Assembly: GCA_002403095.1 (NCBI GenBank)
Contig: DHHC01000009.1
Coordinates: 1 to 21,984, forward strand
Reading direction: 5' to 3'
Length of the DNA stretch: 21,984 nt
Source of the DNA: Leptolinea sp. UBA4782
Lineage (GTDB): Bacteria > Chloroflexota > Anaerolineae > Anaerolineales > Anaerolineaceae
In this document: positions 13,203 to 20,650 of the stretch, one piece after another
Layout of the letters: each line of letters begins with the position of its first letter
How positions within the stretch are numbered: the first letter of the stretch is position 1
Notes under the pieces: model-generated
Databases searched by the model: none
Told to the model about the DNA's origin: nothing
What the model saw: only the letters and a program-made list of their open reading frames with translations
Made by a program: the position numbers and the translations under genes

Positions 13203-15704
13203 ATGTTTGATCTGTTTGTCCTGCCTTTACAACTGATCCGCGGTCAAGAGGAAACCCACATGCCGCAACTGGCGGCAGTGGACGCACCAAAACGGTGCGA
13301 CCGGAGCCGTTCCAGCGACCGCTTTTTGATCCTTATCAGCCTGATTAAGGGGAAATCCCTTTCTACAGAAGAATACAGCCAGTTGGCCAGTGATGCTGCA
13401 ACGACCTATTACAACAGCCGCGGCTCCATTACAGCTGGCCTGCGGGCTGCCGCAGAAGGGCTGAATACCGCACTCCTGGGCATGAACCAGAAAGCCACCT
13501 TCGAGACCCAGCCCCGCCTGGCAGTGGTTAACCTGGCTGCAATAAGAGGCAGCGACCTGTACCTGGCTCACGCCGGTACCACCCACACTTTTATATTAAC
13601 CAAAGACGGCGTGCAGGCATTTTCCGAACTGGAAGGCGGCAACCGCGGCCTGGGATTCAGCCGGTCAACCCCCATCCGGTACTACCAAACTGGTCTGCAA
13701 AATGCCGACCTGGTTCTATTCTCCCACAACCCTCCTCCTGGCTGGAACAAGGATTCGCTGGCAGACGCTTCCAAGCAAACCCTTGACCACCTGCGCCGGC
13801 GTTTGCTGGACAAGGCTGGATCGGATATCCAGGCTGCATTGATCCAGGTGCGCCAGGGCAAAGGTGATATCCACCGCTTGAAGCCGCGCACCCTGTTTGT
13901 GGCATCCGGCAGCCCCCTGCCGCCCCACCTCGAAAGCGCTTCAGCGGAGACGGCTGCCAAATCAGGTACTGCAGCTGCCATGACACAGCCTGAAACCAGC
14001 GATTACCAGGATAACATCCCGGTATATGATACCCTGCCCGACATCAGCGCAGAACCAATCGAAGAGCCGGATGAAGCCGGATTGGCTGCACCGGAAGCTG
14101 TTGTCCCGCCGCCTGAACCGGAAATGCCCCAGGAAGAATTACCAGAACCGGAAACTGAGGCTGCACAACCGATTGAACCGGAAGCTGAGGCCCCCCAATC
14201 CTTTGAACCAGCCGCAGACACCATTACACCAGCCCGGGCACCAAGCCGGCCGCGCCGGCCTGTACCATTCGCCGGTGAACCTGTTGCCGAACAAGAACCA
14301 CCTGTTGCTCCAGCGGGGGATACCCTGCCGCAGCAGGCAGAAGAACCCGGCGGTGATGAACCGCAAGCATCGGAAGAACCTGTCCGCAATGATTCCTGGA
14401 AGCAGTCTCTAAGAGAAAGATGGCTGCAGATCCGTTCGCGTTCCGCAAGGCAGGGAGCATCCGGCGGCGGTTTGCTGGCCAGGATATTTGCGCCTGATCA
14501 TAAAAGCCGCCTTTCAACCCGGAACATGCTTTTCATTGCCATCGTCGTCCCCCTGATCGTGGTTGCCATTGGTGCAACCGTGTATTTCCGGCTGGGGCGG
14601 GCAGAACGGCATCAGGCATACCTGCTGCAGGCAGCCCAGCAAGTGGAGTTAGCCCGCAACAGTGAAGGCCCCAAGGTACAGCGCCAGGCCTGGAACCAGG
14701 CGCTCAGCTTGCTTGAGCAGGCTGAAGGTTACGGAATGTCCAGTCAATCGCGCCAGCTGCGGCAGGAGATCGAAGCAACGCTGGACAGCATGGAAGGCAT
14801 CACCCGCTCACTTTTCCAGCCAATCCTGGTACAGCAAACCGAAGGGGTAAATATCACCCGCATGGTTGCCAATATGAACGATGTCTATGCGCTGGATGCT
14901 TCCGAGAACAGGGTGCTGCGCCTGGAGTTATCCGGCAACACGTACTCCCTGGACGAAACTTTCAATTGCAGCTCCGGCGCCCACGATGTCCGCATCGTCA
15001 GCGATCTGGTGGATATTATCATCCTGCCGGTCAACAGCCCGTTTGGGGCAACAGTGCTGGCAGTGGATAAAACCGGCAACCTGATGTACTGCATCCCGGG
15101 TGAGCCGCCAGTGGTAACCAGCCTGGCTCCGCCGGACAATAACTGGGGTCAACCGGTGGATATAGACCTGGGTGGCACCAATCTGTTCATCCTGGATATT
15201 TTGAAAGATACCATGCTTTCTTACCGCGGCACCAACCAGGCATTTGACCAGAACCCCAACTGGTTCTTTGATGACGAGAAACCAAAACTTTCTGACCTGA
15301 TTGCCATTTCGGCTTACGGCAACGATGTGTATATGCTGCATGCCGACGGAAGTATGTCCCTGTGCACATACCGGCTCGGGCGAGATGACACAACCAAATG
15401 CAATGATGTCAGTTATTTTGATGAACGCCCGGGGGCAGAGACGGAACCGCGCGTTATGGGCGGTACCCGCTTCATCCAGTTGATATCCACCGAACCCCCG
15501 CAATCATCCCTCTTCATCCTGGACGCCGATACCCCCGCAATCTACCAGTTCAGCCTGCGCCTGACCTTCATTAAGCAAATCCGGCCGCTGACCAATGACG
15601 ATTACAGCGTCCCCCAGGTACCTGCGACAGCCTTTGTGGTTACCCCCGGCAGAAACATCTTGCTGGCATTTGGAGATGTAATCTACAAAGGGTTCTTACC
15701 CTGA
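13203..15704 (+). CDS. Membrane protein: PP2C-like domain, Pro/Glu-rich linker, transmembrane helix, propeller-like ectodomain
   Basis: 833 residues from the ATG at 13203. The cytoplasmic N-terminus (about 1-235) resembles PP2C-type serine/threonine phosphatases (GSITAGLRAAAEGLN; LAAIRGSDLYLAHAG), but the metal-binding DGxGG is absent and the usual GDSR is AGTT, so it is probably catalytically dead. A Pro/Glu/Ala-rich linker with EPE and PEAEAP repeats spans about 260-400. One transmembrane helix lies near 443-463, preceded by basic residues and followed by a helical stalk. The external region (about 546-833) has repeated strand patterns (VYALDASENRVLRLEL, LFILDILKDTMLSYRG, SLFILDADTPAIYQF) typical of NHL/YncE-like beta-propellers. 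A start at 13260 with an AGAGG site is the alternative; the segment FVLPLQLIRGQEE favours 13203. Role unknown; sensor or scaffold inferred. Confidence 0.75.
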   Translation: MFDLFVLPLQLIRGQEETHMPQLAAVDAPKRCDRSRSSDRFLILISLIKGKSLSTEEYSQLASDAATTYYNSRGSITAGLRAAAEGLNTALLGMNQKATFETQPRLAVVNLAAIRGSDLYLAHAGTTHTFILTKDGVQAFSELEGGNRGLGFSRSTPIRYYQTGLQNADLVLFSHNPPPGWNKDSLADASKQTLDHLRRRLLDKAGSDIQAALIQVRQGKGDIHRLKPRTLFVASGSPLPPHLESASAETAAKSGTAAAMTQPETSDYQDNIPVYDTLPDISAEPIEEPDEAGLAAPEAVVPPPEPEMPQEELPEPETEAAQPIEPEAEAPQSFEPAADTITPARAPSRPRRPVPFAGEPVAEQEPPVAPAGDTLPQQAEEPGGDEPQASEEPVRNDSWKQSLRERWLQIRSRSARQGASGGGLLARIFAPDHKSRLSTRNMLFIAIVVPLIVVAIGATVYFRLGRAERHQAYLLQAAQQVELARNSEGPKVQRQAWNQALSLLEQAEGYGMSSQSRQLRQEIEATLDSMEGITRSLFQPILVQQTEGVNITRMVANMNDVYALDASENRVLRLELSGNTYSLDETFNCSSGAHDVRIVSDLVDIIILPVNSPFGATVLAVDKTGNLMYCIPGEPPVVTSLAPPDNNWGQPVDIDLGGTNLFILDILKDTMLSYRGTNQAFDQNPNWFFDDEKPKLSDLIAISAYGNDVYMLHADGSMSLCTYRLGRDDTTKCNDVSYFDERPGAETEPRVMGGTRFIQLISTEPPQSSLFILDADTPAIYQFSLRLTFIKQIRPLTNDDYSVPQVPATAFVVTPGRNILLAFGDVIYKGFLP

Positions 15705-15720
15705 CCAGATGACATTAACG

Positions 15721-15758
15721 AAAGAGAGCCATGGAAATCTAATTCCATGGCTCTTTTT
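15721..15758. terminator. Bidirectional terminator between convergent genes
   Basis: A perfect 12-bp stem (15725-15736 with 15743-15754) and 6-base loop, extended by A-T pairs, with a T-run after it on the plus strand and CTTTCGTT on the minus strand. It lies between the stops at 15704 (+) and 15785 (-), so it can serve both. Confidence 0.9.
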
Positions 15759-15784
15759 GTTTCCTTGATGACCGGTACTGCAGG

Positions 15785-17149
15785 TTACGGAGTGCTGTTG
15801 TTCCAGAACCAGTTATACGCAAACAGACCGGACCCTGAGGTGCTGTCCATGCGGATGGCGATCTGGCCGCTGCCCGCCAGGCTGGCCGGGATGGTAAAAG
15901 TCATGGATTGTGCCCCGCCGGCGCCTGAATTAAAGGTAGCCACCTCGACACCGCCAATAGCGTAGGTGCCGTAAGCGCCCATGCGCACGGAGAAGTTCTG
16001 GTCTTTGGGCAGGTTGGCAGTAGCCACGGTTACGGTTGTATCCTTCACCACAGCAGTGATGCTGAAGGTCGGGAATCCGGTATAGCCGTCAGCAGGAGGC
16101 GTAACAGCGCCCGAAGTGGTGTTGTTGAAGAACCAGTTATAGGCATACAACCCGGAACCCGAGGTGCTGTCCATGCGGATGGCGATCTGGTAACTACCCG
16201 CCAGGCTGGCCGGAATGTCAAAGGTCATGGACGCCGCACCGCCGTCACCCGAGTTGAATGTGGCAACCTCAACCCCGCCCACACCATAGGTGCCATAGGC
16301 ACCCATACGGACGATGAAGTCCTGGTCTTTGGGCAGGTTGGCAGCTGTAATCGTGACGGTATCATCCGCCACCACATCGGTGATGCTGAAGGTGGGGAAG
16401 CCCGAGTAACCGTCAGCGGGAGGGGTAACAGGTTCAGGGGTTGTGGTAGTAGTGTTGTTCCAGAACCAGTTGTAGCCATAATATCCGGCCGGGCAGTCCA
16501 TGCGGATGGCAATCTTGGTGCTGCCTGCCAGGCTGGCAGGGATATCAAAGGTAATCGATTGGCTTCCTCCGGTGCCTGAGTTGAAGGTTGCTACAGCAAC
16601 GCCCCCGATGCCATAGGACCCATAAGCGCCCATGCGCACAGTGAATTCCTGGCTGGGCGGCAGGTTACTGGTCTGCACCGTCACCTTCTTATCCGCCTCA
16701 ACAGAGGTAATGCTGAAGGTGGGAATTCCACTGTAACCGGGGATGGGTGTAGCGGGGGAAGTGTTGTTATAGAACCAGTTGTAGGCATAATAGCCATTGG
16801 AGCTTTCCAGCCGGATGGCAATCTGTTGGCTGCCAACCAGTGATGCAGGAATGCTGAAAGTGGCGCTGAAAGCCCCTCCCGTCCCGGAATTAAGGGTTGC
16901 CACCGCAATCCCGCCGATCCCCAGGGTGCCATATGCGCCCATGCGGACGGTGAAATCGGTATTCGCCGGGAAATTTGCCGTGACCACGGTTACCGATGTA
17001 TCTGGTACCACCGCAGAGATGGAGAAGGTTGGAATGGTATACGCCTGGCTGGTGATGGTGGCGGGGAAAAGTGCCAGGGCGGCGATAACCACCACAGAGA
17101 CAATACGCACAGCCCAATGAAGAATTGGTTTATAGAGTTTTGCAGTCAT
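15785..17149 (-). CDS. Secreted protein with four tandem ~90-residue beta repeats
   Basis: 454 residues from the ATG at 17149, which has AGGAGG five bases upstream; a frame extension to 17218 lacks such a site and overlaps the promoter. A basic N-terminus and hydrophobic stretch (about 14-36) ending in SQA form a signal peptide. Four near-identical units occupy 40-129, 143-232, 251-343 and 359-452. Each has the pattern PTFSI, VTV, NLP, VRMGAYG, IGGV, VATFNSG, IPASLAGS, IAIRMDS, YNWFWNN. They are joined by Pro/Thr linkers. The units look beta-sandwich-like and end in Asn-rich NWFxNN. No LPxTG or other sorting signal is visible. It is probably an extracellular or surface-layer-associated protein; it is not a family I can name. 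Its neighbour upstream is an NBR1-domain lipoprotein. Confidence 0.78.
   Translation of the reverse strand: MTAKLYKPILHWAVRIVSVVVIAALALFPATITSQAYTIPTFSISAVVPDTSVTVVTANFPANTDFTVRMGAYGTLGIGGIAVATLNSGTGGAFSATFSIPASLVGSQQIAIRLESSNGYYAYNWFYNNTSPATPIPGYSGIPTFSITSVEADKKVTVQTSNLPPSQEFTVRMGAYGSYGIGGVAVATFNSGTGGSQSITFDIPASLAGSTKIAIRMDCPAGYYGYNWFWNNTTTTTPEPVTPPADGYSGFPTFSITDVVADDTVTITAANLPKDQDFIVRMGAYGTYGVGGVEVATFNSGDGGAASMTFDIPASLAGSYQIAIRMDSTSGSGLYAYNWFFNNTTSGAVTPPADGYTGFPTFSITAVVKDTTVTVATANLPKDQNFSVRMGAYGTYAIGGVEVATFNSGAGGAQSMTFTIPASLAGSGQIAIRMDSTSGSGLFAYNWFWNNSTP
15794..17032 (-). repeat. Four-copy tandem coding repeat
   Basis: Copies at 16763-17032, 16454-16723, 16121-16399 and 15794-16075 in gene order. 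The last two are the closest: a 30-base stretch is identical at 15837-15866 and 16161-16190, 324 bases apart, pointing to recent duplication. The first copy is the most diverged. Confidence 0.9.
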
Positions 17150-17199
17150 TGTATCCTCCTGGTCATCAAGTATCGATCCTTTGATGAGTGTGTCATAAT

Positions 17200-17228
17200 A
17201 GTATAGCGATTCCTGCATTGATTTTCAA
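17200..17228 (-). promoter_or_regulatory. Promoter of the tandem-repeat protein
   Basis: On the minus strand TTGAAA (17228-17223), a 17-bp spacer and TATACT (17205-17200). Start predicted near 17193, giving a leader of about 45 bases. The -35 lies beside the 3' end region of the upstream lipoprotein gene, with its stop at 17242. Confidence 0.6.
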
Positions 17229-17241
17229 TACAGGCAATCCG

Positions 17242-18459
17242 CTACCGTTTGATACCTGGAGCGGTCCAGAAGACCTTATCCTCCAGGGAAGCGCCGTTGT
17301 TCTGGACTACCAGGAAAAACACCACCTTTTTCCCTGCCAGAAAATCAAGCGATACATCAATATTCGTATATAGTCCCTCATACACCTCCGCCCAGCTGCC
17401 CAGGTTGGTCACTGCGCCGCCATCGGCCGTGTAGTTGACCTGGAAGATTACGTTGCAATCTGTGTACCCGTCCAGGCAGCCTACATTCGCCTTAAAATGG
17501 TCGCCGCTCTTGATCGTGACTGCAGGAAACTTGCCGGTGATCATTCCGCCTGCCCCGTCACTGGGGATGACAATGATCGAGGGCTCGTCCTCCTGGTAGC
17601 CGCCTTCCAATTTAGGACCAGCTGAGTAAGCAACCGATCCATTAATAAAGTTGTCGCCGGAACCCGGGCACGGCAGGGCTCCAGTCGAACTGCTCCACTG
17701 GGCAGTGCAGTAATTGAGCGCGAAATCCAGCGGGTGGCTGGCATCGGTGGTTGCAGTTGCCGATACTACCTTGATCTGCACCCAGAACGAGTTTTTCGCT
17801 CCGGTTCCCCAACCAAACAATCCGCCGCTCGCATTCCGCAGTTGCCAGTATCCGGTGTAGCTGCCTGCGCTTGCCGGCGCGGTCATCGAGACAGACACAT
17901 CCACCGTTTGGCCGGGCAGAACATTGGTGCTCAAACCAATTACGGTCGGCGCACCCAAAGAGCTGCCCCCAGTGAAAACCAGCGCGTAGGCAGGAGTCCA
18001 TGTACAGCTGCCGGCATTCGCCAACCGCCAGGTCTTCACGAACGTATTATTCGGTGCAACTGTTGTACCATCCGGAATAGTAATATCGGTGATCTTGCCA
18101 ACCTGGTCGCAGGGGACAGGCAAAGGCGTGGCGGTTGCAGTGGCTGGTTTAGGAGTTGCTGTTGGAACAGGAGTGTTAGTTGCCGTGGCTGTTGGCGTGG
18201 CTGAGGGCGTTGGGGTCACGGTAAAAGTTGGTGTCAAAGTAGGAGGGAGGGGAGTTGCAGTAAACTGGGAAATACGGGTGAGTTCAGCAATGACCGTGTT
18301 TACTGCTTGCTGTGTTCCCTGGGCTGCGACTGTTGCAGCCACCGATGTCTCCACCGCCCCCTGGTCTATATCAGGTTCGGTTTCTGGCTGGATGCCGCAA
18401 CTGCTTAAGGCCAAAGCAAATGCAATTAAAACAGCAGGTAGGATATATCTGGTTTTCAT
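17242..18459 (-). CDS. Lipoprotein with Thr/Pro-rich linker and NBR1-like Ig domain
   Basis: 405 residues. The ATG at 18459 opens a lipoprotein signal, MKTRYILP then a hydrophobic run ending in the lipobox LSSC with Cys21 as the lipidated residue; a longer frame to 18591 crosses the promoter and is rejected. Residues 22-65 form a helical stretch, followed by a TPT/ATP-rich flexible linker (about 66-116). Residues 119-230 match the Ig-like domain named for NBR1 (Next to BRCA1), with FVKTWRLANAGSCTW (140-154), GYWQL (203-207) and FWVQIKV. In bacteria this domain occurs in secreted or anchored proteins, especially of Chloroflexota; its ligand is unknown. The C-terminal part (about 245-405) is not recognised; it has Cys pairs 251/264 and 328/335. 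A GAGGTG site precedes the start. Confidence 0.85.
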   Translation of the reverse strand: MKTRYILPAVLIAFALALSSCGIQPETEPDIDQGAVETSVAATVAAQGTQQAVNTVIAELTRISQFTATPLPPTLTPTFTVTPTPSATPTATATNTPVPTATPKPATATATPLPVPCDQVGKITDITIPDGTTVAPNNTFVKTWRLANAGSCTWTPAYALVFTGGSSLGAPTVIGLSTNVLPGQTVDVSVSMTAPASAGSYTGYWQLRNASGGLFGWGTGAKNSFWVQIKVVSATATTDASHPLDFALNYCTAQWSSSTGALPCPGSGDNFINGSVAYSAGPKLEGGYQEDEPSIIVIPSDGAGGMITGKFPAVTIKSGDHFKANVGCLDGYTDCNVIFQVNYTADGGAVTNLGSWAEVYEGLYTNIDVSLDFLAGKKVVFFLVVQNNGASLEDKVFWTAPGIKR

Positions 18460-18516
18460 AGAACACACCTCTTTTACAGGGACGCTCACTCTGTGGAAAA
18501 AGTTCCCTGTAAATTC

Positions 18517-18544
18517 ATTATACAGACTCTCTACTAGATTCCAA
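18517..18544 (-). promoter_or_regulatory. Promoter of the NBR1-domain lipoprotein
   Basis: On the minus strand TTGGAA (18544-18539), 16-bp spacer and a perfect TATAAT (18522-18517). Leader about 50 bases. Confidence 0.6.
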
Positions 18545-18573
18545 GGGTCTGCTGATCCGGCGGGCGGGGGCTC

Positions 18574-18582
18574 TGATATAAT
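18574..18582 (+). promoter_or_regulatory. Extended -10 promoter of thrC-thrB
   Basis: TGATATAAT, a TGn extension plus perfect TATAAT, about 28 bases before the TTG start of thrC; no clear -35. It stands back to back with the lipoprotein promoter. Confidence 0.5.
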
Positions 18583-18610
18583 CGTCAACAACCCAATTTG
18601 GAGAAGCCGT

Positions 18611-19672
18611 TTGGAATTTGCTGGGGTTTATGCCCGCTACCACACCTGGATGGATATCCCGGAACACACCCTCCCTGTTACCCTGCTGGAAGGAAACACT
18701 CCCCTTATTCCGATGCCAAAACTGGCTGAAAGCCTGGGGGGCGGGTTCTCCCTTTGGGTAAAATTCGAAGGCATGAACCCGACCGGGTCTTTTAAAGACC
18801 GCGGTATGACAATTGCTATCGGAGAAGCTGCCGGGCGCGGGGCAAAGGTGGTCATTTGCGCTTCCACCGGCAACACTGCTGCCTCAGCTGCTGCCTATGC
18901 AGCCCGGGCAGGCTTGCGCTGTGTTGTGCTCATCCCGAAAGGGAAAGTTGCAGCCGGCAAACTGGCAGGGGCAGTGGCACACGGGGCAGATGTCATCCAG
19001 ATCGAAGGTTCGTTTGATGATGCCCTGTCTGTTGTGGTGGAAATCAGCAACCGCCACCCGATCGCACTGGTCAATTCCCTCAACCCTTACCGCCTGGAAG
19101 GGCAGAAAACTGCCGCTTTTGAGATTTGTGAAATACTGGGCAGTGCGCCGGACTGGTTGTGCCTGCCCGTGGGCAATGCCGGCAATATCACCTCGTACTG
19201 GATGGGTTTCCGCCAGTACCATGCAGCCCATTCTTGCGGGCTGCCGCATATCCTGGGCGTCCAGGCACAGGGGTCTGCTCCCCTGGTGCTCGGCCATCCG
19301 GTCGAACAGCCCGAAACGGTAGCCACCGCCATCCGGATTGGAAAACCTGCCCGGGGGGAAGAAGCCCTGTCAGCGGCATCCGAATCCGGCGGGCAGATCA
19401 TGGCTGCCAGCGATGACGAGATCCTTGCCATGCAGCGCTTGCTGGCTGCCAGCGGTGTGTGGGTTGAACCTGCATCAGCTGCCGGGTTGGCGGGCTTGAA
19501 GAAACAACTCGACCAGGGCAGGATGGATGTGCGCGGGCAGAGGGTGGTGGCTGTCTGCACCGGGCACGGCATGAAAGATCCCGATATTATCGCCAAAAGC
19601 ATGCAGCCTCCAGCTTTATTGCCACTGGATTACAAGGCAATCGAAAAAACCATCCTGAAAGGCCTGCAATGA
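18611..19672 (+). CDS. thrC: Threonine synthase
   Basis: 353 residues from a TTG start. This PLP enzyme converts O-phosphohomoserine to threonine. The PLP lysine is Lys62 in NPTGSFKDRG; the phosphate-binding and cofactor loops are STGNT (85-89) and PVGNAGN (186-192), and CTGHGMKD near the C-terminus is the usual family ending. The length matches the short bacterial type (Bacillus ThrC, about 350 residues). The frame is open far upstream into the lipoprotein gene on the other strand, but GGAG at 18600-18603 sits 7 bases before the TTG, and the protein family begins a few residues before YARY, so this start is chosen. Its stop overlaps the thrB start (ATGA). No hom gene is in view. Confidence 0.95.
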   Translation: MEFAGVYARYHTWMDIPEHTLPVTLLEGNTPLIPMPKLAESLGGGFSLWVKFEGMNPTGSFKDRGMTIAIGEAAGRGAKVVICASTGNTAASAAAYAARAGLRCVVLIPKGKVAAGKLAGAVAHGADVIQIEGSFDDALSVVVEISNRHPIALVNSLNPYRLEGQKTAAFEICEILGSAPDWLCLPVGNAGNITSYWMGFRQYHAAHSCGLPHILGVQAQGSAPLVLGHPVEQPETVATAIRIGKPARGEEALSAASESGGQIMAASDDEILAMQRLLAASGVWVEPASAAGLAGLKKQLDQGRMDVRGQRVVAVCTGHGMKDPDIIAKSMQPPALLPLDYKAIEKTILKGLQ

Positions 19673-20577
19673 TCACTGTCCGGGCTGCCCCCACCAGTGC
19701 GAACCTGGGCCCAGGTTTTGACTGCCTGGCAGTGACGCTGGACCTGGGGGATGTTGTCATGGAAACCTCCTTTGAAGAAGGCGGTTCAGGCATAAATGTC
19801 ATTCCGGAAGGCTGGGGCCGGGAAACCCTCCCGCAGGACAGCAGCAACCTTGTGGCGCGTGCTTTTTCTCACTTTGCCAGGCAAAAAGGCCTGCAGCTTC
19901 CAGACGGATTGGTCATTCATTCCCACAACGGTATCCCAATCGGCTCAGGACTGGGCTCCAGCGCTGCTGCTATCGTCAGCGGGTTGCTCGCCGCCCGGGA
20001 ATACTACAATGAATCTGTCTCAATGGAGGAAATGGCCAACATGGCCCTGGCGCTGGAGGGGCATGCAGACAATACCACCGCAGCTTTATTCGGCGGGCTG
20101 GTCGTTTTGACTGTTCAGGATGAAAAAGTGGTGTACCGCAGCTACCCGGCAGCCAGGCTGCCCGTAGTCGTGGTAAGGCCTGAATTCACTTTATCCACCC
20201 GGGCTGCCCGAAAGGCGCTTCCAAAACAGGTCCCATTTAAAAATGCAGTTAGCAGCGTGGGAAACACTGCCTTGCTGGTTGATGCTCTTCAAACCGGAGA
20301 TATGGATCTGCTGAGGAAAGTGTATCGCGACAGCCTGCACCAGCCATACCGCCTGCCATTGATCCCGGGCGCTGCTCAAGCCGCCCAGGCCGGGCTGGAT
20401 GCCGGGGCAGCCGCCGTGGTCCTTTCAGGCGCGGGTCCTTCATTAATATGTTTTACAATACACAACCAGGAAGAGGTAGCCGGCGCCATGCAGGAAGGTT
20501 TTGCAAAAGCAGGTCTGAAAAGCCAGGCTTACTTTGGCTTTACGGCCGATAAACCAGCCCTGGTTATGGCAGCCTGA
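19669..20577 (+). CDS. thrB: Homoserine kinase
   Basis: 302 residues, GHMP kinase family. It phosphorylates homoserine to give the substrate of the adjacent threonine synthase. The N-terminus VRAAPTSANLGPGFDCLAV (4-22) is the classical ThrB opening; the ATP-binding motif is PIGSGLGSSAAA (90-101); GHADN (131-135) and the third GHMP motif LSGAGPS (252-258) are intact. The ATG overlaps the thrC stop by 4 bases, giving coupled translation and equal amounts of the two enzymes. A strong hairpin follows. Confidence 0.97.
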   Translation: MITVRAAPTSANLGPGFDCLAVTLDLGDVVMETSFEEGGSGINVIPEGWGRETLPQDSSNLVARAFSHFARQKGLQLPDGLVIHSHNGIPIGSGLGSSAAAIVSGLLAAREYYNESVSMEEMANMALALEGHADNTTAALFGGLVVLTVQDEKVVYRSYPAARLPVVVVRPEFTLSTRAARKALPKQVPFKNAVSSVGNTALLVDALQTGDMDLLRKVYRDSLHQPYRLPLIPGAAQAAQAGLDAGAAAVVLSGAGPSLICFTIHNQEEVAGAMQEGFAKAGLKSQAYFGFTADKPALVMAA

Positions 20578-20587
20578 ACGAAGGTAG

Positions 20588-20635
20588 AAAAAAACAACCG
20601 CCCGGAATATCTGCATACCCGGGCGGTTTTTCTTT
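20588..20635. terminator. Bidirectional terminator between thrB and gatB
   Basis: A perfect 10-bp GC-rich stem (20596-20605 with 20619-20628), 13-base loop, T-run on the plus-strand side and an A-run (20588-20594) giving T-tract termination for gatB on the other strand. Confidence 0.92.
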
Positions 20636-20650
20636 ATTAACGGTTTGTTT

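Noticed and set aside
14003..14389. Gly/Ser-rich minus-strand frame
   Set aside because: It is the complement of the Pro/Glu-rich linker of the PP2C/propeller gene.
15794..17032. CRISPR-like repetition
   Set aside because: The repeats are about 280-320 bases long, in frame and protein-coding, with no short repeat-spacer pattern.
18089..18610. N-terminal extension of threonine synthase
   Set aside because: It is antisense to the Thr/Pro linker of the lipoprotein gene and gives low-complexity Val/Gly sequence; a good ribosome-binding site supports TTG at 18611.
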